From: Bradyrhizobium arachidis
Lineage (GTDB): Bacteria; Pseudomonadota; Alphaproteobacteria; Rhizobiales; Xanthobacteraceae
Direction of reading: 5' to 3'
DNA length: 64,000 bases
Assembly (NCBI RefSeq): GCF_015291705.1
Contig: NZ_CP030050.1
Coordinates: forward strand, 6,386,001 to 6,450,000
The translations under genes and the position numbers were made by a program. The stretch's first letter is position 1. The number at the start of each line of letters is the position of its first letter. Shown piece by piece: positions 7,798-15,361 of the stretch. The notes beneath the pieces were generated by a model. The model had not been told where the DNA came from, searched no databases, and was given only the letters and a program-made list of their open reading frames with translations.

Positions 7798-8897
7798 AGC
7801 CCTGATCCGAGAACGCGGACTGTCTGACCCGGGTGAAGCGCCTGGACGCCGGCGGTGACGATGACTTCACCGGTGTCTAGTCCTTGCGAGATCACCGCTT
7901 GAGCTTCGTCGAACCGTAGCACATCCACATTGCGAACTGAGACAGTGTTGTTGGCGGGATCGACGACCCACACGGCGGGGCGCTGGTTCATCCTGGTCAG
8001 GGCGGAAGAAGGAATATCGATCATCGGCCCGGCGCTCGTGTTCACCCGTCCGACGACCGTCGCGCCCAGCCGCATCGCCGGCGGGGGATCGGTCAGACCG
8101 ACTCTGACCTCGAAGGTCCTCGTCACGGCGCTGGCCTGCGCGGCGACCTCGCGAACGCGCCCCCTCGCCTTTATTGTCTGATCATCGGCTAGGCTGACTT
8201 CGACCTCCGGATCCGAGGAAGCCGACCTGACCAATTGAGAGGGAACGTCGAAGACGGCATCGCGGCCGTCTTGTCGCGCGATCCTCGCAATCATCTGCCC
8301 GACCTGGACCACTTCGCCGGCTCCCGGGCCGGTGGCGGTTATCACGCCGGGCGCATCGGCCGTCAGTTCGGTGAAACCGACGAGGTCATGTGCGGCACTC
8401 AGTTGCGCCTCAGCCGCGTCGACCTGCGACTGCGCGGTTTGCCGGGCCTGGGTGGCAGCATCGAAATTGGCGCGCGTTGTCCATCCCTGCGCCAAGAGCG
8501 TCTCCTGACGGTCGAAGTGATTGCGCGCCTGCGTCAACTGTCCCTGCGCCGCAGCGAGGGATGCCTGCGCCTGACGCAGTCCATTCAGTTCGTTCTGTGA
8601 CTCCAATCGCGCCAGCACTTGGCCGGCTTTGACCCTGTCGCCAATCTTGGCGTCGTTGCTCAGCAGTCGCCCGGATATCCGGAACGCAATATTCACTTCA
8701 TCTTCGGCCTCGATCCGCCCTGTAAATGTCAGGGGTGTTGTGACCTTGCGCTTTTCCACAGTCGACGTGCGCACGATTCGCGGAACCGGCGTGTCATTCG
8801 TTGCCTGTTCTCTGCCGCAAGCCCCCAGGCTCAGCGAGAATGCCGCCACGAACGTCGACGTGACCATGTATCGGAACGTGCAACGGCTGCCGCTCAT
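7794..8897 (-). CDS. RND efflux periplasmic adaptor (membrane fusion lipoprotein)
   Basis: About 367 residues of the HlyD/AcrA family, joining the RND pump to an outer-membrane channel. The signal peptide ends in an LGAC lipobox, so it should be a lipoprotein. A lipoyl/barrel-sandwich half (RISGRLLSNDAKIGDRVKAG), a coiled-coil hairpin (LNGLRQAQASLAAAQGQLTQ) and the matching second lipoyl half follow. Starts at GTG 8906, ATG 8903 and ATG 8897 are in frame. AGAGG lies eight bases before 8897, which favours that one. Four 18-bp tandem repeats end immediately upstream and may affect expression. It overlaps the pump gene by four bases. Confidence 0.92.
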   Translation of the reverse strand: MSGSRCTFRYMVTSTFVAAFSLSLGACGREQATNDTPVPRIVRTSTVEKRKVTTPLTFTGRIEAEDEVNIAFRISGRLLSNDAKIGDRVKAGQVLARLESQNELNGLRQAQASLAAAQGQLTQARNHFDRQETLLAQGWTTRANFDAATQARQTAQSQVDAAEAQLSAAHDLVGFTELTADAPGVITATGPGAGEVVQVGQMIARIARQDGRDAVFDVPSQLVRSASSDPEVEVSLADDQTIKARGRVREVAAQASAVTRTFEVRVGLTDPPPAMRLGATVVGRVNTSAGPMIDIPSSALTRMNQRPAVWVVDPANNTVSVRNVDVLRFDEAQAVISQGLDTGEVIVTAGVQALHPGQTVRVLGSGL

Positions 8898-8902
8898 AGA
8901 CA

Positions 8903-9136
8903 TCACCTCTTGCGTTCCAAGGCTGTCTTGCGTTCCAAGGCTGTCTTGCGTTCCAAGGCTGTCTTGCGTTCCAAGGCTGTCGCCCTGGGTATTTTGCCGA
9001 ACGGCTCCAGCGTTAAAATCGGTAAATCTACTCGGTGCAGCTGGATATAATCGTGGTTTGCCGAGGTGAGTTCGTAGGGAATATCCTGAGAGGTGATCAG
9101 GCCTTCACCCGATATCGCCAGTTCTGCTGCCAACAC
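8903..9136 (-). CDS. Possible upstream leader ORF containing the tandem repeat
   Basis: A 77-codon frame from GTG that ends in four copies of the six-residue unit TALERK, encoded by the 18-bp tandem repeat. Its stop overlaps the first possible starts of the adaptor gene (GTGATG). The N-terminal part (ISGEGLITSQDIPYELTSAN) is plausible protein, but no ribosome site or family is recognised. It could be a coupled leader peptide, a remnant of a regulator, or chance. The repeat length is a multiple of three, so copy-number change would keep the frame. Confidence 0.3.
   Translation of the reverse strand: MLAAELAISGEGLITSQDIPYELTSANHDYIQLHRVDLPILTLEPFGKIPRATALERKTALERKTALERKTALERKR
8909..8980. repeat. 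18-bp tandem repeat, four perfect copies
   Basis: Four identical units of CTTGCGTTCCAAGGCTGT at 8909, 8927, 8945 and 8963. The array ends 12 bases from the favoured adaptor start and about 290 bases from the divergent antiporter operon. Perfect identity suggests recent slippage and possible copy-number variation between strains. Confidence 0.95.
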
Positions 9137-9269
9137 ATGATGAGAGCGTGAGATGGAGCATGGCGCGCGGCGGAGCCGTCGCGCGCTACTCGCGCTTCAC
9201 TCGGATCGGCGCCGTTGATCGCCGCAGCGCAGACGCTGACGCAAGTCGGAAACGAGCCAGGAAGCGGCC

Positions 9270-9788
9270 ATGAAAGGTCCCTCGGCTGATCCAGATGCAT
9301 GCGCCGCCGCCGCTGGTCGATTGTGGCCGGTCGCGACGTACCGAGCGGCATTGTTCTTTTGCCTGTGGCTGGTGCTTGCCGGTGTCGATGTTGCCGATCT
9401 TCCCGCCGCCGCGGCCGCGATTGCCGCGGCAACTTGGACGAGCCTGCACCTGCTCGAGCCGAGCCGCGCGCGGCGATCGGTTCGCGCCATCGCCCGCCTG
9501 ATCCTTCTTTTCCTGTATCACTCGGTGGTCGCCGGAGCAGACGTTGCAGGGCGCGCACTTAATCCCCGATTGCCGCTGCACCCGGGATTTGTGACCTATC
9601 CGAGTCGGCTTTCGCCCGGGCTGCGGCAGAACGTGTTCACGACGCTCACCAGCCTGCTGCCCGGGACGGTGCCGGCGGGCGAGGAGGACGGAGAGATTGT
9701 CTATCATTGCCTCGACATCCGGCAGCCGGTCGTGACCGATCTTGCCGCCGAGGAATTGGCGCTGGTTCAAGCCCTATACAATGACTGA
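9270..9788 (+). CDS. mnhE: Mrp-type antiporter subunit E
   Basis: A 172-residue MnhE/MrpE-family membrane subunit. Hydrophobic segments lie near residues 25-60 and 75-95 (ALFFCLWLVLAGVDVADL). The family-type motif around LNPRLPLHPGFVTYPSRL and the C-terminal cytoplasmic domain with GTVPAG are visible. It is the first gene of a six-gene operon for a multi-subunit cation/proton antiporter. The start has AGGAAG upstream and the stop overlaps subunit F by eight bases. The N-terminus is slightly long for the family. The divergent RND operon lies across a gap of about 370 bases. Confidence 0.88.
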   Translation: MKGPSADPDACAAAAGRLWPVATYRAALFFCLWLVLAGVDVADLPAAAAAIAAATWTSLHLLEPSRARRSVRAIARLILLFLYHSVVAGADVAGRALNPRLPLHPGFVTYPSRLSPGLRQNVFTTLTSLLPGTVPAGEEDGEIVYHCLDIRQPVVTDLAAEELALVQALYND

Positions 9789-10071
9789 GTTCCTGACCGC
9801 CGCAGTCGGCTTGATCCTGGCCCTGCTGGCACTCGGGCTGGTGTCGATATTGCGTGGTCCGGGCGATGCGGACCGTATGATGGCGGCGCAATTGATCGGC
9901 ACCGCAGGCATTGCCGTGTTGCTCCTTCTCGGTACCGTGACGGGCGTCCCGGCGGCCATCGACGTGGCATTGATCCTGGCGTTGCTCGCCACCTTCGCGT
10001 CCATCGCGTTCGTCAAGAAGGGGCTTTCCCGCCTCGAAACCGACGGGCTTGATTCAACGGGGGACAGATGA
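9781..10071 (+). CDS. mnhF: Mrp-type antiporter subunit F
   Basis: A 96-residue subunit with three predicted membrane helices (AVGLILALLALGLVSIL, LIGTAGIAVLLLLG, AIDVALILALLATFASIAF). The GPGDADRMMA loop after the first helix matches MnhF/MrpF proteins. I chose the ATG at 9781; earlier in-frame starts fall inside mnhE. It overlaps the genes on both sides, so it is translated as part of a tightly coupled operon. Confidence 0.88.
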   Translation: MTEFLTAAVGLILALLALGLVSILRGPGDADRMMAAQLIGTAGIAVLLLLGTVTGVPAAIDVALILALLATFASIAFVKKGLSRLETDGLDSTGDR

Positions 10072-10361
10072 ACCTCGCACGCGACGTCGTGACGATTGCC
10101 TGCGTGTCGGCGGGAGCGTTCTTCTTCCTCGCCGGCACCGTCGGCCTTCTTCGCTTTCCCGACACCCTGACCCGCCTACACGCGCTGACCAAGGCAGACA
10201 ATCTCGGCCTGGGCTTCGTCGTGCTTGGCTTGCTCCCACAGGCAGGAAGCCTGCGCGACGGGTTGAAGCTGATCTGCATCTGGATGTTCGCACTGCTTGC
10301 CGGCGCCACCGTTTCCCAGTTGATCGCGCGCACGGCGCGCCAGAGCGGAGCGGCCAAATGA
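10068..10361 (+). CDS. mnhG: Mrp-type antiporter subunit G
   Basis: A 97-residue MnhG/MrpG-family subunit with three membrane helices. The signature LLRFPDTLTRLHALTKADN after helix one is the hallmark of the family. It overlaps mnhF and the next gene by four bases each (ATGA). In characterised Mrp complexes G sits with E and F in the module that, with A, conducts sodium or potassium out against protons. Here no large A subunit accompanies it. Confidence 0.9.
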   Translation: MNLARDVVTIACVSAGAFFFLAGTVGLLRFPDTLTRLHALTKADNLGLGFVVLGLLPQAGSLRDGLKLICIWMFALLAGATVSQLIARTARQSGAAK

Positions 10362-11302
10362 GTACTGCAACAGTCTTCGAGATCGCACTCGCCGCCGTGG
10401 TGCTGGGCCTCGCCATCTGGACCATCGCCGTCCCCGATACCTATTCGGCGACCGTCGGGTTCGTCGCCTACGGCCTCCTGGTTGCGCTGATATGGGTGCG
10501 TCTCGACGCGGTCGATGTCGCACTAACGGAGGCCGCCATTGGCGGAGGTCTCGGCGGCGTGATGCTGTTAGGGGCGGCCGCCAGACTGCGCGGTAGCGAG
10601 GTGGCAACGGCCGGACGTTGCAGCCCAACCGTGCGTCTCAGCGCCGCCATATTGTCTGCATCGACGGCGGCGATGCTGGCTTTCGCAATCTTGCTCCTGC
10701 CGAATCCGCCACCAACGTTGGCACCGGCGGCCGTCTCGAATGCGGGAGCAACCGGAATGGCCAATCCCGTCACCAACGTGCTCATGGCCTTCCGCGGGAT
10801 GGACACCATGCTCGAGAAGGTCGTGCTCCTACTTGCCATCGTCGGTGTGTGGTCGCTCGCGGCGGACCGCAATTGGGGCGGTCGTCAGGGACCGCGCCAC
10901 GAGGCTGACCCCAAGGGCGTTCTCGCCTTTCTCGCGCGCCTCCTTCCTCCCGCGGGCATTGTCGTCGGCATTTACATGCTGTGGACGGGGGCCGATCACC
11001 CCGGCGGAGCATTTCAGGGCGGCGCGGTTCTCGCGTCGATGTGGCTCTTGGTCATCATGGCTGGTTTGGCGGATACGCCACCCGTGAGCAGTCCACGGCT
11101 GCGGCTGGTCCTAGTGGCCGGGCCCGGCCTGTTTCTGGCCGTCGGCTTCGGTGGACTTTGCTTCGGAGCGGCGTTCCTCGCCTACCCGGTTGCAATCGCT
11201 AAACCTCTGATCCTTGGCATCGAGGTCGCGATGACCCTGACGATTGCAGCGACACTCGCCCTCCTGCTCGCCGGCGCGCCGGAAAGGAGTGTCGAGCCAT
11301 GA
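10358..11302 (+). CDS. Fused MbhD/MbhE-MnhB-like antiporter subunit
   Basis: A 314-residue membrane protein joining two modules. Residues about 1-75 carry a MbhD/DUF4040-like segment (RLDAVDVALTEAAIGGGLGG). A middle region has an MbhE-like hydrophobic helix and an amphipathic stretch. The last 140 residues are MnhB-like, with the diagnostic IYMLWTGADHPGGAFQGGA. In conventional Mrp operons the first two modules form the C-terminus of MrpA. Here they are attached to B without the large MrpA antiporter core, as in the separate MbhD/E/MnhB genes of archaeal Mbh/Mrp clusters. Overlaps on both sides show tight coupling. Confidence 0.82.
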   Translation: MSTATVFEIALAAVVLGLAIWTIAVPDTYSATVGFVAYGLLVALIWVRLDAVDVALTEAAIGGGLGGVMLLGAAARLRGSEVATAGRCSPTVRLSAAILSASTAAMLAFAILLLPNPPPTLAPAAVSNAGATGMANPVTNVLMAFRGMDTMLEKVVLLLAIVGVWSLAADRNWGGRQGPRHEADPKGVLAFLARLLPPAGIVVGIYMLWTGADHPGGAFQGGAVLASMWLLVIMAGLADTPPVSSPRLRLVLVAGPGLFLAVGFGGLCFGAAFLAYPVAIAKPLILGIEVAMTLTIAATLALLLAGAPERSVEP

Positions 11303-11640
11303 GCGGCGTCACGGTGTTTGGATCATTCGCAGCTGCGGCGATTGGACTTGGGCTCTACGGCCTGATTACCAATCCGCGACCGCTTCGCAAGATCATCGCA
11401 TTCAATCTGGTCGGCAGCGGCGTCTTTCTGCTGTTTGGCATCGTCGGACGAAGGGGCACCGCGGCGGGCGTTGGCAATGATCCGGTCCCACAAGCCCTGG
11501 TGATCACGGGAATCGTGGTGGCGTTTTCCGCAACGGCCCTGGCGATTGCCTTGCTGCTCCGATTGTTCCAGACCGGCGGCCCCTTGACGCTCGGCAGTCG
11601 CGCGCCGCCGGGCCCGCGGTCAGATCCATCCGGTGACTAA
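11299..11640 (+). CDS. mnhC: Mrp-type antiporter subunit C (NuoK-like)
   Basis: A 113-residue subunit homologous to NuoK of complex I, with three membrane helices. Helix two (KIIAFNLVGSGVFLLFGIVG) and helix three (PQALVITGIVVAFSATALAI) match MnhC. The acidic residue usual in helix two of NuoK-like subunits is replaced by small or neutral residues. It overlaps the preceding gene by four bases and shares an A with the start of subunit D (TAATG). Confidence 0.88.
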   Translation: MSGVTVFGSFAAAAIGLGLYGLITNPRPLRKIIAFNLVGSGVFLLFGIVGRRGTAAGVGNDPVPQALVITGIVVAFSATALAIALLLRLFQTGGPLTLGSRAPPGPRSDPSGD

Positions 11641-13409
11641 TGTTGCCTCCTGCCTCAGCGCTGGCGACGACGACGTCCGGCTTCCTGCTAGTCCTGTCGA
11701 TCGCCATACCGGTCGCTGGCATCCTGCTGGCGTTCACTCTCGGCGACCGTTACGTCCGGCAGGTAGCCCTCGCGGTTGTACCGTTGGGGTTGGCGATTGC
11801 GGGGGCCATTCTCCTGGCCGTGCCGCAGGGCGGCGGCCTCATAGTCTATCTACTTGGTGCATGGTCGCCCCCGCTAGGAGTGGCCTTGCGCGCGGACGGA
11901 CTGTCGGCGGTGATGCTCGCGACCACCGCGATTGTGATCTGCGTGGTCGCCGTCTTTGCCACGACTGACTTTCGTCCAGCATCGGACGCACGCACATCCT
12001 TCGCGTTCTGGATCCTGTTGCTTGCCGTTTGGGCAGCGCTGAACATGATCTTCGTTGGCGGCGATCTCTTCACCCTGTATGTCGCGCTGGAGTTGCTGAC
12101 ATTCGCCGCAGTCCCGCTGGTCTCCCTCGATGGCCGCGCGGAGACGCTTCAGGCCGCGTTACGCTATCTTGTCTTTGCGTTGCTCGGCTCGGTTCTCTAC
12201 CTGCTGGGCGCGGCCCTGCTCTACGGCTTTTATGGGACGCTCGACATGGTGCTCATGTCGCGTGTCGTCTCAGCGCAGCCGGGCGTGCTCATTGCCGTCG
12301 CATTGATGACGATCGGCCTCCTCGCAAAGACCGCGCTCTTCCCGTTGCACCTTTGGCTGCCGTCCGCTCACGCCGGCGCGCCGGCCGCGGCGAGCGCAAT
12401 TTTATCCGGCTTGGTCGTGAAGGGATCGTTTTTCATTCTTTTGCGGCTTTGGTTCGACGTGATACCCGGCTTGCCCAGCTTCGCTGCCGCGCAATTCCTG
12501 GCGGCACTGGGGACCGGCGCGATCGTGATCGGAAGCGTGGTCGCCTTGCGGCAGGAGCGCCTCAAGCTGCTCGTAGCATATTCGACGTTGGCTCAGATCG
12601 GGTATCTCTTCTTGATGTTTCCGCTCGCCGTCAATGCCGTGGGTCAACTCGAGACCGGGCAGGCCCTTGCGGCGGGATTGCTGCAGACGATCTCTCACGC
12701 CACTGCCAAGGCGGCGATGTTCCTGGCCGTCGGATCGATCTACACCGAGCTGGGGCACGACCGCATCACCGGGCTGGGCGGTGCCGCACGTGTCCTACCT
12801 CTCAGCGTACTGACCTTCGCAGTGGGTGGCCTCGCGCTGATGGGCGTTCAACCCAGCGGCGCAGCCTTTGCGAAAGAGCTTCTGCTGCAGGAGGCAATGA
12901 GGACAGGACAGTGGTGGTGGGCCGCGGTGCTGCATGCCGGTGGAATGTTCACGACCGCCTATGTCCTGTTGGTTCTGGCCTTTGCGCTCGCGCCTTCCGA
13001 TCAACCGATCGCGCCCATCCAGACGGCGCTGCCACGCCGCGACCTAGCCGCGCTCGCCCTGGCGACCTGTTCGCTGCTGCTTGGCTTAGTACCCTGGGAA
13101 CCATACCTGCCGATCTCACATGATGTGATGCCGAAATTGTTCAGTCGCGATGGGCTCGCAAAATTGCTCCTGTCTGTGCTGGGAGGTGCGACGCTCGCGA
13201 TCCTGCTAAATCCCTGGCGGCATCCGCTGGCTGCCTCGTCCGGTTGGAAAGCGATGGGCAAGGTGCTCGAGCCGCTACGGCGCATCTGCTTTCGATTCGG
13301 CGACCTGGTCGACAAAGCCGATAGTATTCTTCGTCAATGGGCCGCGGCAGGCATCTCCCTGCTACTGCTCGGCCTGGCCCTCGCCGTATTGATGTTCGCC
13401 GCAAACTGA
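11640..13409 (+). CDS. mnhD: Mrp-type antiporter subunit D (NuoL/M/N-like)
   Basis: A 589-residue proton-antiporter-type membrane subunit. It has the TM5 glutamate (LYVALELLTFAAVPLVSLDG), the TM7 lysine and following loop (LLAKTALFPLHLWLPSAHAG), and the next lysine (SGLVVKGSFFILLR). These residues form the proton-translocation path in Nuo/Mrp subunits. It is the only large antiporter-like subunit in the operon, so it must carry the ion-exchange role alone. At 589 residues it is longer than a typical MrpD, with extra C-terminal helices. It is the last gene of the operon. Confidence 0.9.
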   Translation: MLPPASALATTTSGFLLVLSIAIPVAGILLAFTLGDRYVRQVALAVVPLGLAIAGAILLAVPQGGGLIVYLLGAWSPPLGVALRADGLSAVMLATTAIVICVVAVFATTDFRPASDARTSFAFWILLLAVWAALNMIFVGGDLFTLYVALELLTFAAVPLVSLDGRAETLQAALRYLVFALLGSVLYLLGAALLYGFYGTLDMVLMSRVVSAQPGVLIAVALMTIGLLAKTALFPLHLWLPSAHAGAPAAASAILSGLVVKGSFFILLRLWFDVIPGLPSFAAAQFLAALGTGAIVIGSVVALRQERLKLLVAYSTLAQIGYLFLMFPLAVNAVGQLETGQALAAGLLQTISHATAKAAMFLAVGSIYTELGHDRITGLGGAARVLPLSVLTFAVGGLALMGVQPSGAAFAKELLLQEAMRTGQWWWAAVLHAGGMFTTAYVLLVLAFALAPSDQPIAPIQTALPRRDLAALALATCSLLLGLVPWEPYLPISHDVMPKLFSRDGLAKLLLSVLGGATLAILLNPWRHPLAASSGWKAMGKVLEPLRRICFRFGDLVDKADSILRQWAAAGISLLLLGLALAVLMFAAN

Positions 13410-13467
13410 AGACACACCGTTCGGATTGATCCAGCCCGGCAGCAGTTGGTTCTGCCGCACACCACCA

Positions 13468-13623
13468 TCATTCGCACCGGGTTCGCTTTGCAAGCGAGAC
13501 ATCAGCCCAGCCAAGCGGATCAGCCTCAGCACTCCGACTTCGCAGGAAGTGACAGTGTTTGTATTTCTTGCCGTTGCCGCAGTAACACGGCTCGTTGAGT
13601 TTCGGTTTGCCGGAACTTCGCAT
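13468..13623 (-). CDS. SEC-C motif mini-protein
   Basis: A 51-residue product whose core is a SEC-C zinc motif: [15 protein letters not shown], with Cys-x-Cys then Cys-His. The motif is known from the C-terminus of SecA and from many stand-alone proteins, where it binds zinc. The ATG at 13623 is preceded by a GGGG purine run. The C-terminal part has no known domain. It could be a genuine small zinc protein or the remnant of a longer gene that lost its N-terminus near the island end. Confidence 0.6.
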   Translation of the reverse strand: MRSSGKPKLNEPCYCGNGKKYKHCHFLRSRSAEADPLGWADVSLAKRTRCE

Positions 13624-13731
13624 CTCGCTACCCCGGAAATTTGACCAATCACCATATAGGTGGCGTCAGTGGACAGGGGCCGCGGGTTGCCGGCGTTTTC
13701 CTCAGCGAAACTTCGCCTGCCTTCGCGATCT

Positions 13732-13752
13732 GTTGGTATCCGCATTGGCATG
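13732..13752 (+). repeat. Putative arm-type repeat, right copy
   Basis: Begins GTTGGTATCCG and matches the left copy at 4492-4512 at 18 of 21 positions. It lies 55 bases inside the decayed tRNA fragment at 13807. The paired placement at both ends is the best support for a discrete element of about 9.5 kb. Confidence 0.55.
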
Positions 13753-13806
13753 CGGCTGAGTTGCCATGCAAAAGATACAATAATCTCAACTAATTAACAC
13801 CAATAG

Positions 13807-13827
13807 TTCATCCCCTCAGCCGCACCA
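13807..13827 (+). repeat. Decayed tRNA-Thr 3' fragment, probable second att site
   Basis: TTCATCCCCTCAGCCGCACCA matches the end of the fragment at 4333-4378 except for one missing A and one missing G. It has the same orientation as that fragment. No tRNA 5' half is present. I read it as the right boundary of the island carrying the efflux and antiporter operons. Confidence 0.55.
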
Positions 13828-13925
13828 TTGGTTTAGTCGCCACCGCGTCCTGGCCTGAAGCGAGAACCAAATCTTCAGGTCGGCGTTATCCTTGGGCTCT
13901 AGAGCCGTCTCGCGGAGGTCTAGCG

Positions 13926-14159
13926 ATGGACCCGAATGATCGGACAGCCTTGGCCCTATCCGCTGTCGCCTTGGCCATCGCCCTTGTGGTTGCAACGACA
14001 GTCACGTTGGAGCGCGTCAATACCCGCACCGCCGGCAACGACTCGCCTCCCGGAACGGTAGGCCTCGCTCGGCCTCACCCGCCGCTGGACCGTGCGCCCG
14101 GCGAACCGATACAGACGACAGGAGCGCCGTCTAACGGAAGTGTTCGGCAGCGTCCCTGA
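13926..14159 (+). CDS. Small membrane-anchored hypothetical protein
   Basis: A 77-residue protein with one N-terminal hydrophobic helix (ALALSAVALAIALVVATTV) and a Pro/Gly/Thr-rich hydrophilic tail, so it is probably a single-pass membrane protein with a disordered exported tail. GGAGG seven bases before the ATG is a strong ribosome site. It stands alone just right of the island boundary and faces the GFA gene. Function unknown. Confidence 0.65.
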   Translation: MDPNDRTALALSAVALAIALVVATTVTLERVNTRTAGNDSPPGTVGLARPHPPLDRAPGEPIQTTGAPSNGSVRQRP

Positions 14160-14172
14160 GCGAACGTCGGCC

Positions 14173-14592
14173 TCAGCCTGAACCCTTGCGCGCGCTGCTC
14201 TGTTCGAAGTGCTCGACACCCGTGCCGGCGATCTCGACCCAGGCATGTTTCGACTGCTCGAACACGGATCTGACCGGCGCCGGAAAATCCGGGTCCGCGA
14301 TGGCGCCGACGGCAACGCCGATCATCGCCGGCAGATTGTCGGCCTTCCAACAGACCGTCGAGCCGCAATCGGAGCAAAAATAGAAGCGGACCTCGCCCCC
14401 GCTTGCGGCGGCGCGAACGTATTCCTTCGGTGCGCCGGAGATCGTGACGGCTTCGATCGGATAGAACGCAGCGACACCGAACGGTGCCCCGGTTCGCCGC
14501 TGGCAGTCGATGCAATGACAGGCCGCGACCAGCTTGGTCGGTCCCGGAAGCGAAAGTGAAACAGCGCCGCAACTGCATCTGGCATCGATCAT
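14173..14592 (-). CDS. GFA family protein
   Basis: A 139-residue protein of the glutathione-dependent formaldehyde-activating (Gfa/CENP-V) family. The zinc ligands are visible: CSCGAV near the N-terminus, CHCIDCQRRTG around residue 26, and CSDCGSTVCW around residue 73. Many members are of unknown substrate, so a formaldehyde role should not be assumed. The ATG overlaps the stop of the upstream methyltransferase gene (ATGA), so the two form an operon. Confidence 0.88.
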   Translation of the reverse strand: MIDARCSCGAVSLSLPGPTKLVAACHCIDCQRRTGAPFGVAAFYPIEAVTISGAPKEYVRAAASGGEVRFYFCSDCGSTVCWKADNLPAMIGVAVGAIADPDFPAPVRSVFEQSKHAWVEIAGTGVEHFEQSSARKGSG

Positions 14593-15293
14593 CGGACATC
14601 CTCCAGCCGCCACAGCCCAAGGCTCTTGTCGCGCCAGCCGCCTCCGCCCTCCTCGCAGCGCTCGTTGATCAACTCGCGCGGCGCGGGCCAGTTGAACGGC
14701 GCCTTCACCATGTTCAGCGCGCGCCAGTCGCCGTCCTCGCAATCCCTATTGTCGTCCCATTCGGGAAACGTCGTGAGAAGCAGGAAGCGCGCGCCGCTCG
14801 CGCGGAAGTTCGCGACAGCGCGAGCGATGTTGGCGAAACTCAAATGCACCAGGCAGTCGCGGCACAGGATCAGATCGGCAGACGGCACCGCATCGCGGGT
14901 GATGTCGGCGACTTGGAAGCGACCGGGAAGTTCACCACGGGCCGCGCGCTCGCTGTTGGCCGCGATCAACGACGGCACGATATCGATGCCGGTGTAGCCC
15001 ACGTTTAGCTTCATGCTGCCAATCCAGCCCGCATCGCCGCAGGGCGCATCGAGCAGCGCGCGCGCGCCGAGTCGTTGCAACAACGGCGGAAGCGCGTCCC
15101 GGATCGCGGCGGTGGCGCGGTCCTCCGAGCCGAGGCCCGACACTGACGTGGCCGCGCCCCACAGGTTGGTCCGCTCGATCCGCTCGAACCGCGCGGCGAG
15201 ATCGAGGCCCGCGAAACTGTCGCGGTCGGCGACGAACCGCTCATGGGCCAGCACGGGTGGACGTTCGGGGATCATCGGACCTGCACGAGTCAA
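14589..15293 (-). CDS. Class I SAM-dependent methyltransferase
   Basis: A 234-residue predicted methyltransferase. The SAM-binding motif I is LLDAPCGDAGWIGSM, motif II holds an acidic residue in YTGIDIVPSLI, and a later strand reads ADLILCRDCLVHLSF. The small size and lack of a target-binding domain give no substrate. Its stop overlaps the start of the GFA gene. I kept the upstream start; MIPERPP six codons in is an alternative. Confidence 0.82.
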   Translation of the reverse strand: MTRAGPMIPERPPVLAHERFVADRDSFAGLDLAARFERIERTNLWGAATSVSGLGSEDRATAAIRDALPPLLQRLGARALLDAPCGDAGWIGSMKLNVGYTGIDIVPSLIAANSERAARGELPGRFQVADITRDAVPSADLILCRDCLVHLSFANIARAVANFRASGARFLLLTTFPEWDDNRDCEDGDWRALNMVKAPFNWPAPRELINERCEEGGGGWRDKSLGLWRLEDVR

Positions 15294-15361
15294 ACTTCCG
15301 TCGCAAGGCCACTATACAGCCGGTGTGCCGCGCCTGAAATCTCCTTGAAGCGAGCCTGCCG

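Larger units (their letters stand above)
13410..13925. other. Gene-poor right end of the putative island
   Basis: After the antiporter operon this stretch holds only a 51-residue SEC-C frame on the minus strand, the right GTTGGTATCCG repeat and a decayed tRNA-Thr 3' fragment. I see nothing else to support between 13628 and 13925 except the ribosome site of the next gene. Confidence 0.5.
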
